From Lachnospiraceae bacterium (lineage in GTDB: Bacteria > Bacillota > Clostridia > Lachnospirales > Lachnospiraceae): a DNA stretch of 64,000 nt. Position numbers and translations under genes: made by a program. Numbering within the stretch: the stretch's first letter is position 1; every line of letters starts with the position of its first letter. The notes beneath the pieces were generated by a model that was not told the origin of the DNA, did no database searches, and saw nothing but the letters and a program-made list of their open reading frames with translations. Below are positions 1-8,800 of the stretch, in pieces. The stretch spans positions 1-64,000 of the forward strand of contig JAFQOE010000047.1 in the NCBI GenBank assembly GCA_017395635.1, written 5' to 3'.

Positions 1-110
1 CGTAATTTGGTTTTTATTGTTGTGGTGACTTTATTATACCAAAGAATAGGTGCTTTTTTAATGTCAATGCACCAATTTATTAAGTTTATTTGCTTGGATT
101 TTCAAGCAGT

Positions 111-131
111 TCCACCTGTTTTACAGGTGGG
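111..131. repeat. short perfect inverted repeat in the terminal spacer
   Basis: CCACCTGT and ACAGGTGG form an 8-bp perfect stem around a tiny loop, downstream of the first amylase gene. There is no clear T-run on either side. It could be the terminator of a gene lying left of the window, or a second hairpin behind the amylase. The rest of positions 1-210 holds nothing I can identify. Confidence 0.35.
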
Positions 132-212
132 AAAGTTGAGTAATTAAATTATATTACCAATTAACAATTGTCGCAAGAAAAAAATGTCAGTCATTTTTCA
201 CGTATATTACAA

Positions 213-259
213 AAACAGGCTACCACTAGTATCATATCAATCCTACTGATAACCTGTTT
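213..259 (-). terminator. probable terminator of amylase 1
   Basis: On the minus strand AAACAGG pairs with CCTGTTT across a longer imperfect inner stem, and a run of five T follows directly. It lies about 20 bp past the stop codon of the amylase gene. Confidence 0.6.
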
Positions 260-281
260 ATTGTTGTTCTAATGAATTATG

Positions 282-3200
282 TTATTTTTTCTTAATTGTT
301 GCTTTTTTACTTACTCCTTTTTTCTTAAGAAGTTTTTCATAGTCAGATACCTTTTTCTTTGGTACTTTGATGGTTGCCTTAGATGCAATACCCTTAAATG
401 CTTTACTTCCTACCTTTTTATCTGTAAGTTTGCTTGTATTAATTGTAATTTTATTCAATTTCTTACAACCATAGAATGCCTTTTCACCAATCTTATTTAC
501 CTTAGAAGGAATGGTAATGGATGTAAGCGCTGTACATTTATAAAACGCCTTATCATCAATCGTCGTCAACTTAGAACTTAATGTGACTGATTTTAGTTTC
601 TTACAACCATAGAATGCATTCTCTCCAATCTTAGTAACACTTGACGGAAGTTTTACACTGGTAAGACTTGTACATTTATAAAATGCATCATCTCCAATTG
701 TCTTTACATTCTTACCGATAGTAATACTCTTTAACTTGTACTTTTTCTTAAATGCATTATCAGCAATAGATGTTACTTTATATTCTGTCCCATTAATTGT
801 AATAGTGTTTGGTACTTCTATTGTTTCAGCATTATTGTTAGATATTACATATTCTACCGTTTTTGTATTACTCTTAGACTGTGTTACTCTATATTTGGTT
901 TTTGCTAAGCTATCTTCTACAACGTCCCCAGCTTCTACAACACCATCACTTGTAACAATAACTCCCGGTTTTGATTGATTTCCACCTGTTGCAGGAACAG
1001 TCTCTGTTTGGGTTGTTGCACATGTTGTACATGTATATGTTTTGATACCGGTTGTTGTTTCTGTTGGTGCCTGTGTGATTGTTCCATTATCCCATGTATG
1101 CTTTCCTGTACTGGCAATCACTTCACCCTTTTTAACTACTGCTCCACAGTCTTTACAATATTCATCTCCTGTGTATCCATTCTGAGTACAGGTTTCCTTT
1201 GTTACATTTTTTACTTCTCTATTTCCAGTATGAGTACAGGTTGTCTGTGATAACTTATCAATTTTATCCGTCTTTGTCCCGTTACAGCCTGTTGTTGTAC
1301 AATAATAAGTCTTTTCACCTTCTGTAGTTTGAGTCGGTTGTTTCGTTACCGTTCCTTCATCCCATGTATGTCCGGTTTTGGCAACCACATTACCTTTTTT
1401 GATCATTTCCCCACAGTTCTTACAATACTTGTCTCCTGAATATCCATCCTGAGTACAGGTTGCTTTCACAACATCTTTAAGTTCCTTTTCACCAGTATGT
1501 GTACAAACTTCAGGAGTCACCCTGTCCAGAATTTCTGTCATTGTAACTTCACAGCCATTAATTGTACAAGTATAAAGCATTTCACCTTCTTCAGTTTCTG
1601 TTGGTTGTTTCGTTACCGTTCCTTTATCCCATACATGAGTTGTGTGACCTAATTTACTAATTGACTCTGTCTTTGTCTCATCACAACCTTCTGCCGTACA
1701 ATGATAGGTGGTTTCACCATCTTCGGTTTCTGTTGGTTGCTTTGTCACCGTTCCACCATCCCACACGTGAGTTGTATGTGGCAACTTAGCAATCTTCTCT
1801 GTTTTTGTCTGGTTACAATCTCCGATTGTACAATGATAGGTCTTTTCACCTTCTGCAGTTTCTGTTGGTTGCTTTGTTACCAGACCATCATCCCATACAT
1901 GTTCATGACCTGATAGTGGTTGTAACACTTCTGTTTTTATGTCAGAACAATTCGTACATGTATACGTCTTGATACCTGAACTTACTTCTGTAGGCTCTAT
2001 GGTTACTGTTCCATCATTCCATGCATGTCCTGTTTGCGGAACAACACTTCCTGTTACAACAATTGTTCCACATTCCTTACAATATTCATCTCCAGTGTAT
2101 CCATCCTTGGTACAAGTTGCTTTTACTACATTCTTAACTTCTCTATTTCCGCTATGAGCGCAGTTCGTTCCTGTTACTTTAATCGTAACAGTTACAGATT
2201 TGTAGTTTGATGCATCTGCCCCTGTATAAATTGCAGTCACTTCTAACGTCTCATTAGCTCCCACTGTCTTATCTGCATCTTCTGCAGACCATGTCCAACC
2301 ATTATTTAGTGGAATTTCAGACAATTTTGTATTTGCTGTTACAACACTATCTGTTGGTACATTCTTAGGTGCATCAGCTTTTTCAATGGTAAATGTTTTG
2401 TTAACACTTCCTTTATAATTGCCACTTCCTGTAATTGTAACGGTTGCTGTACCTGCATTTATATTATTGCTATAAGAAATACTGCAATCCTTTGTATCAT
2501 CCTCTACACCTGTAACCGATACATCCGGTTTAATTTCTGCACCTGTGTAGATATATGTTCCTGTAATTTCAGCCACATCTGTATCCGTTAATTTCTTAGG
2601 CTGAATAGTAAAATTACAGCTTGCTTCTCCTGTATAGGTACCTGTTACAGTTGCTTTCACAGTTGCCGTACCTGCATTTACATTATTGCTATAAGAAAGC
2701 GTATAATCTGTATTCTCTGTCAAAACTGTGTCATCGGCTTTCACTACAACTTTTGCCTTATGTTCTTTACCATTATAGACATATTCCGTGCCGGTATCCG
2801 CAAGAGAAACTGTAATGGTTGCATCAATTGGCTTTTCATTGACCGGCATATCCTTAACATATCCATTAATATTAAAGCATGTGTTAATCTGTGCAACCAA
2901 ATCACCTGTCTGATTCGAACCATCATTAAAAATTACATTTAACGTTTCATTTTCTTTTCCTTCCGGCCATTCAATTCCGTAAAGTCCATCTTCTACCTCT
3001 GTCATAGCTGTTCCAGGCCAGCTAGCATTCGTCCACGTTCCGGAACCGGTCCAAAAATAAGCTCTGATATTATTACCCCAGTTGTCCGGCTTCTGGAAAT
3101 AAATTGCATTACCATAAATCTTAGAACCATTGACAGTTACCTGCATGGTAGCCGAAACCCCTGAAGCTGTTTCTGCTGTAATTGTTGCAGTTCCACTACT

Positions 3201-5795
3201 GATAGCTGTAATCAAACCGGAGTTGCTTATTGTTGCCACCTTTGTATTGCTAGATTTCCATGTAAGCGCAGCATATTTCGGTTCTGCATTAGCCGGTAAA
3301 ATTGTTGCATTGACCTGAGCTGTCTGACCAGCTTCTAATGTTACTGCTGTTTTATCAAGAGTTACAGAATCTACTTTTACACCTGTTGCCTTTACTGTTA
3401 CTGTTGCAGTGGCTTTTAATCCGTTGTTGGTAGCAGCTGTAATCGTAGCTGTTCCTTCTCCTTTTGCAGTTACTTTACCACCTGCTACTGTTGCAACAGA
3501 AGCATTGCTAGAAGACCATGTAACACTCTTGTTAGTAGCATTGGATGGTGCAACTGTAGCTGTAAATGTTGCTGTATCACCCAAATCCAAATCTGCTGTT
3601 GTTTTATCAAGAGTGATTCCTGTTGGCTGTACTACATCAACAACAAGCTCACAACCACCTGACATATAATCACTAAATCCATCAATCATTCCCGGGGCAG
3701 ATGTTTTGCTTGTGCTTAAAACATAAACTCTTAAGTCACCCTGTCCTTTTACACCTGATGTAGTAATACTTCCACCTTCAGCAACTGTCTTTGTGTCTCC
3801 GGTAATAGCATCTACATAAGTACCACCCGGGATATTAGAAAATGTGGCATTACCTGAAATAGTTACTAATGCAAAACTATCCGTTGTCGCATCTGTATAT
3901 CTTCTTTTAAATGCCATTCCGTCACCTGAACAATTCTCTGTAGAGTACTGTCCTTTTCTAAGTGCCGGAATTGCTGCACGAAGTCTGTTCAATCTCTGAA
4001 TGTGTTGAGACAATGGATACTCCAATGAATCTGCCATAGCACCTGTTGCATTACTATATCTACCAAAATCTACTACATCTACACTACCTTCAATATAATC
4101 ACCAAAATAAGCTCTACCTGTTTCAGACAAAGGCTTTGTATTTCCCGGATCAATCACCTTACCTTTTTGGAATTCAACTTCACTTCCATAATAAATACAT
4201 GGAATGCCTCTGAAAGTAAACATCAAACTTAAGTTCTCTGCCCATGTAGCCGTTGTTCCGGCAAATCTCTGGGTCTCCGGAGCACCATCCGGAGCATAAT
4301 CGTGAGAATCTACATAAGTTACATTATATGTAGCATCGTTATAATATTGGTCGCCTCCTACAGCAACCGAAAATGCATCACGTGCATTTGCAAAGTTCCA
4401 ATGCATTGGAAAGTCAATCACATTCATTCCGGATGCATCACTGTAATCTGGTGTATGATAGTTGTTGCCATCCAAGAATGCATTAGTACTAGTTGGTTCA
4501 TTATCTACATTTTTGTTATCCTCATAAGCTTGTGCTACTGAAGCAGTATTGGTTGCAATTGCAGCATCTGTTTCGCTATCGTCCCATGCATATTCTTTTT
4601 CTTCTTTCCAAGTAAAAAACGGAGCAGAAAGTGCAGGAATATCACGATTCCATACACCACGAACTCTAGTACAAGCCTCGCCAAACATATAGAAGTTTCC
4701 TTCGCCTGTTGTTCCATGCTTTTTATTGTATGCATCATTCAATTGTGAGATAAATGCATTGTTAAAAGTAAGTCTTGATACATGCTTTACAGTATCAATA
4801 CGAAACGCATCCACACCCATATCAATATACTTACTATAGCAATCTACTAAATAATGATATACTTCCGGATTTTCTGTATTTAAGTCCATACAATCTCCAG
4901 CTATGGTTGTAATCTGTTCTTGGTAAGTTTCCCAACCTTTGATGTAATCATTATGGTGATAGATATCTTCTGTATCATTTTCCCCGTTCATAATCAAAGC
5001 TTCTCTAACATTGAACTGTGGTGTTGGTTCTAAAGAATAATAATCACCCTTCATATCCCAATTATAATTTTTATTCAAAACCATAGTTGCTTCGCAATCA
5101 GACAAATCCTGTGAATAATCCTTTGTTGCGATAGGATATAAGTTATTTTCACCCCAGTTTCCTGTATGGTTAAATACAACATCCTGAATTACCTTCATGC
5201 CTTTATCATGTGCTGCATCGATTAAATCCTGATAAGTCGCTCCTTCTGATTCATAACGTGGATCTACCTCCGAGAAATCAATTGCATGATATCCGTGATA
5301 ATCATATCCACTGGCATTCTCAACAACAGGTGTAATCCATATTGCAGTAAAACCTAATGCCTTAATATAATCTAATTTTTCAATCAGACCTTTGAAGTCG
5401 CCTCTCCATGGTGGATCATTTTCATTTAGTTGTTGTGCATCCCAACACTGTACGTTGTTAGATGAATCTCCATCATAAAATCTAGTTGTCAGCAGGAAGT
5501 AAATTGTCTCGTCACGGAAATCCGTCATCTGACTATTAGAATTATAATAAACACCTTCGCACTCCTCATCCTCTACAAGGACAGAACCACTGCTTTGCTC
5601 TATGTCTGAAAGCATTTCTTCATCTATGCTTACACTCACATCAGATACATCTTCCACATCCTGCGGTTGCGCACATACCGTATTAAGATTACTTCCTAAT
5701 CCCGTAAATGAAACACAACAAGCCATAAATAATGCAAGGATACGAGAGCTTATTCTCTTTCCCTTCACTCTTGTTTTAATTTTTTTACTTTTCAT
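282..5795 (-). CDS. giant secreted alpha-amylase with Ig-like, starch-binding, Cys-repeat and BspA LRR regions
   Basis: 1837-aa extracellular GH13 alpha-amylase, expected to cut alpha-1,4 bonds in starch. A Lys/Arg-rich signal peptide fills about residues 1-42. The catalytic region (about 90-690) shows all four GH13 signatures: DVVFNH, GVDAFRIDTVKH (nucleophile Asp), FGEA (acid Glu) and YVDSHD. Two Big_2 Ig-like domains follow (about 715-890), then a CBM26-like starch-binding module (about 892-980; AIYFQKP, WPGTAM) and two MBG-like repeats. About 1210-1600 is an array of CxxC-bearing repeats, and the C-terminus (about 1668-1837) is BspA-type LRR_5. No LPXTG motif is present, so surface retention probably relies on the repeats or LRR tail. 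AGAGG precedes this ATG. It is a tandem partner of the next gene. Confidence 0.93.
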   Translation of the reverse strand: MKSKKIKTRVKGKRISSRILALFMACCVSFTGLGSNLNTVCAQPQDVEDVSDVSVSIDEEMLSDIEQSSGSVLVEDEECEGVYYNSNSQMTDFRDETIYFLLTTRFYDGDSSNNVQCWDAQQLNENDPPWRGDFKGLIEKLDYIKALGFTAIWITPVVENASGYDYHGYHAIDFSEVDPRYESEGATYQDLIDAAHDKGMKVIQDVVFNHTGNWGENNLYPIATKDYSQDLSDCEATMVLNKNYNWDMKGDYYSLEPTPQFNVREALIMNGENDTEDIYHHNDYIKGWETYQEQITTIAGDCMDLNTENPEVYHYLVDCYSKYIDMGVDAFRIDTVKHVSRLTFNNAFISQLNDAYNKKHGTTGEGNFYMFGEACTRVRGVWNRDIPALSAPFFTWKEEKEYAWDDSETDAAIATNTASVAQAYEDNKNVDNEPTSTNAFLDGNNYHTPDYSDASGMNVIDFPMHWNFANARDAFSVAVGGDQYYNDATYNVTYVDSHDYAPDGAPETQRFAGTTATWAENLSLMFTFRGIPCIYYGSEVEFQKGKVIDPGNTKPLSETGRAYFGDYIEGSVDVVDFGRYSNATGAMADSLEYPLSQHIQRLNRLRAAIPALRKGQYSTENCSGDGMAFKRRYTDATTDSFALVTISGNATFSNIPGGTYVDAITGDTKTVAEGGSITTSGVKGQGDLRVYVLSTSKTSAPGMIDGFSDYMSGGCELVVDVVQPTGITLDKTTADLDLGDTATFTATVAPSNATNKSVTWSSSNASVATVAGGKVTAKGEGTATITAATNNGLKATATVTVKATGVKVDSVTLDKTAVTLEAGQTAQVNATILPANAEPKYAALTWKSSNTKVATISNSGLITAISSGTATITAETASGVSATMQVTVNGSKIYGNAIYFQKPDNWGNNIRAYFWTGSGTWTNASWPGTAMTEVEDGLYGIEWPEGKENETLNVIFNDGSNQTGDLVAQINTCFNINGYVKDMPVNEKPIDATITVSLADTGTEYVYNGKEHKAKVVVKADDTVLTENTDYTLSYSNNVNAGTATVKATVTGTYTGEASCNFTIQPKKLTDTDVAEITGTYIYTGAEIKPDVSVTGVEDDTKDCSISYSNNINAGTATVTITGSGNYKGSVNKTFTIEKADAPKNVPTDSVVTANTKLSEIPLNNGWTWSAEDADKTVGANETLEVTAIYTGADASNYKSVTVTIKVTGTNCAHSGNREVKNVVKATCTKDGYTGDEYCKECGTIVVTGSVVPQTGHAWNDGTVTIEPTEVSSGIKTYTCTNCSDIKTEVLQPLSGHEHVWDDGLVTKQPTETAEGEKTYHCTIGDCNQTKTEKIAKLPHTTHVWDGGTVTKQPTETEDGETTYHCTAEGCDETKTESISKLGHTTHVWDKGTVTKQPTETEEGEMLYTCTINGCEVTMTEILDRVTPEVCTHTGEKELKDVVKATCTQDGYSGDKYCKNCGEMIKKGNVVAKTGHTWDEGTVTKQPTQTTEGEKTYYCTTTGCNGTKTDKIDKLSQTTCTHTGNREVKNVTKETCTQNGYTGDEYCKDCGAVVKKGEVIASTGKHTWDNGTITQAPTETTTGIKTYTCTTCATTQTETVPATGGNQSKPGVIVTSDGVVEAGDVVEDSLAKTKYRVTQSKSNTKTVEYVISNNNAETIEVPNTITINGTEYKVTSIADNAFKKKYKLKSITIGKNVKTIGDDAFYKCTSLTSVKLPSSVTKIGENAFYGCKKLKSVTLSSKLTTIDDKAFYKCTALTSITIPSKVNKIGEKAFYGCKKLNKITINTSKLTDKKVGSKAFKGIASKATIKVPKKKVSDYEKLLKKKGVSKKATIKKK

Positions 5796-5837
5796 AATTA
5801 CATTCCTCTTAATTAATTTCGCATATATACTTTTAGT

Positions 5838-5869
5838 AAAAGAGAGTCCGTCAAGACAGACTCCCTTTT
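5838..5869 (-). terminator. terminator between the two amylase genes
   Basis: AGGGAGTC pairs with GACTCTCTT (with G-U pairs) on the minus strand and is followed by T's, about 20 bp after the amylase 2 stop. A TTGACG in the loop followed by TATATA 19 bp later could be a weak promoter for amylase 1 overlapping the terminator. That promoter reading is tentative. Confidence 0.65.
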
Positions 5870-5889
5870 GTAAAAAGCAATTTCAACTG

Positions 5890-8800
5890 TTACTTTGAAA
5901 TCTTTGCTTTTGAGCTAACGCCCTTTGCTTTTAACATCTTTTTGTATGATGATAATTTTTTCTTTGGCACTTTAATTGTTGCTTTTGAGTTAATACCCTT
6001 AAATGCTTTGCTACCAACATTGTTCTTATTTAACTTTGTTGTCTTAATTGTAATCTTCTTAAGGTTCTTACATCCGTAGAATGCTTTCTTACCAATTGAT
6101 TTTACCTTTGAAGGTATTGTAATACTCTTAAGCTTAGTACATTTATAAAATGCCTGGCTACCAATCTTTGTAATCTTTGAAGACATCTTAACACTTGTAA
6201 GAGCACTACATCCATAGAATGCCTTTGCCCCAATAGTGGTTACATTCTTGCCCATTGTAACACTTGTAAGCTTCTTGCAATTCTGGAATGCACTTTCACC
6301 AATTGTCTTAACATTTGAACCAATTACAACGGATTTGATATATTTGTTATTTTTAAACGCATCATCAGAAATAGATGTAACCTTATATACAATGTTACCT
6401 ACAGTAACAGTTGCAGGAATAACTACTTTATCTGTTTTTGCATTTGCAATAACAAATTCAACTTCTTTGCTAGTCGCATTATCTTTTGTAACTCTATAAG
6501 TCACATTAGATGATGGATCATCAAAAGTATCTCCTTTGCCAGGAATGGTTACAGTTGGATTATCTCCTGTTGGATTTCCTCCTGTTGGATTTCCTCCTAT
6601 TGGATTTCCTCCTGTTGGATTTCCTCCTGTTGCCGGAATTTCTTCCGTTTTAGTTGCTTTACATGTTGTACAAGTAGAAGTTTTTACACCTTTTTCTGTT
6701 GCAGTTGGCTGTTTTGTAATTACTGCAGCGCCCCATGTATGTTCATGATCTGCTTTTGCTAATGGTTCTGTCTTTGTTGACGCACACTCTGTACATGTGT
6801 AAGTTAATACACCTTCTTCTGTTGCTGTTGGCTGTTTTGTAATTACTCCTGTTCCCCAGCTATGTTCATGCTTTGGCTTTGTAACTTCTTCTGTCTTTGT
6901 CAATGAACATTCTGTACATGTATAAGTAATTACACCTAAAGTTGTATCTGTTGGCTGCTTTGTAATTACTCCTGTTCCCCAACTATGTACATGGTCTAAC
7001 TTCTTAATTGACTCTGTCTTTGTTGCTGTACATCCTGTACATGTATAAGTTAATACACCTTCTTTATCTTCTGTTGGCTCTGTTGTTACTTTTCCTACCC
7101 AGTTATGCTTATGTGTAGTTGTAGAAATCGGCTCAACTTTAGTTGCTGTACATCCATTTGCAGTACACCTGAATGTCTTTTCACCAACTATTGTCTCTGT
7201 TGGTTGTTTTGTTACAGTACCATCATCCCATGTATGGGTATGGCTTAATTTGTTAATTGCTTCTGACTTAGTCGCTGTACATCCTGTACATGTGTAAGTT
7301 AATACACCTTCTTTATCTTCTGTCGGCTCTGTTGTTACAATACCTTCTCCCCATGTATGCACATGCGTTTTCTTTGGTATTACTTCTGTTTTTGTTGCTG
7401 TACATCCTGTACATGTGTAAGTCAATACACCCTCTTTATCTTCTGTCGGCTCTGTTGTTACAACACCTTCTCCCCATGTATGTACATGTGTTTTCTTTGG
7501 TATTACCTCTGTTTTCGTTGCTGTACATCCTGTACATGTATAAGTTAATACACCTTCTTTATCTTCTGTCGGCTCTGTTGTTACAACACCTTCTCCCCAT
7601 GTATGGGTTGTGTGATTTAACATAGGAATTGTATCTGTCTTTGTTGCTGTACATCCTGTACATGTGTAAGTCTTAACACCTGTTTCTGTTTCAGTTGGTT
7701 CTTTTGTTACAATTCCGTCACCCCACTTATGGTCAGTCACCGGAATTTCAGTACCACTCTTAATTAATGCATCACATTTTGCACAGTGAGTATCACCTGT
7801 ATATCCTTTTTCTGTACATGTTGCTGCTTTTGCATTCTTTACTGTTGTTGTTGCATGTGTACAGTCATCTTCACCGCCACCATTGCTTTCAATAGTATAT
7901 TGTTTTGCACTTGTTACTGTTTCGTTATTACTATCCGTAACTATACATTTAATCATATAGCTACCTTCTGATGGTGTCCAACTAGTTGAAACTTCACCAC
8001 TGCCTGATTTTGTAGCTACTGTTTCATTATTCACCTTAAATTCATATGTATACGGTGCTGTTCCACCTTCTCCTACCGCTTTTAATGTTAAAGCTGTTGA
8101 AGCTACCTGTGGGGAAGAACGATCTGCACCAAAGTTTAATTCAAGGTCATCTACCGGTGGTGGAGTAATTGTTCCATTACCAATTTTTGCTAACGGAGCA
8201 GTAATTACATCTCTATCATCTTTTTCTGCTGATGTACTTGCGTCAGCTGAATAAGATCCTGTCGCATTATCAAGCATGCTCAAATCGAATGGGATACAGT
8301 CAAGTGCTGATTCTCCACGTGTCGCAACAAGCATTGCACCGATACCATTGTTTTGAATATAATCTTTATCAATTCCAAGTGTAGCAAGCGGAATCTTTAT
8401 CTCATAGAATGAGTCATACGACGTATTATGTGTTCCTGCTGAACCTGTAAAGGTCTTATAATCTACCCAATCAGCAGAATTATCACAAACATCTGCAGGA
8501 TCACTAGAACTATTAAGTCCCCAAATTGCACTTGAACGGTTTCCTTCTTCCATCTTGTACACAATTCCACCATCAGCGAATCCTACAGCACCATCTTTAT
8601 AGTTTGTATTTCCTACAGAATCGACTGCCTTATACATAGTAGGTTCTCCTTGTCCCGGTTTACCACTCATGTATAAAAGTCTGTCTACATGTACAGCGAA
8701 GTCAACCCCCATCTTCTGACCCCAGATAGGACCACCTGATGTATTTCTATTACTCATGGCTGTACTGTTTGGATTAATACTTAACGCAAGAATTAATGGA

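Noticed and set aside
7290-7625. Open frame of about 110 codons on the plus strand across the amylase 2 repeats
   Set aside because: It is a low-complexity shadow of the tandem repeats, with no ribosome site; the minus-strand protein explains the sequence. The same applies to the other plus-strand frames within both amylases.
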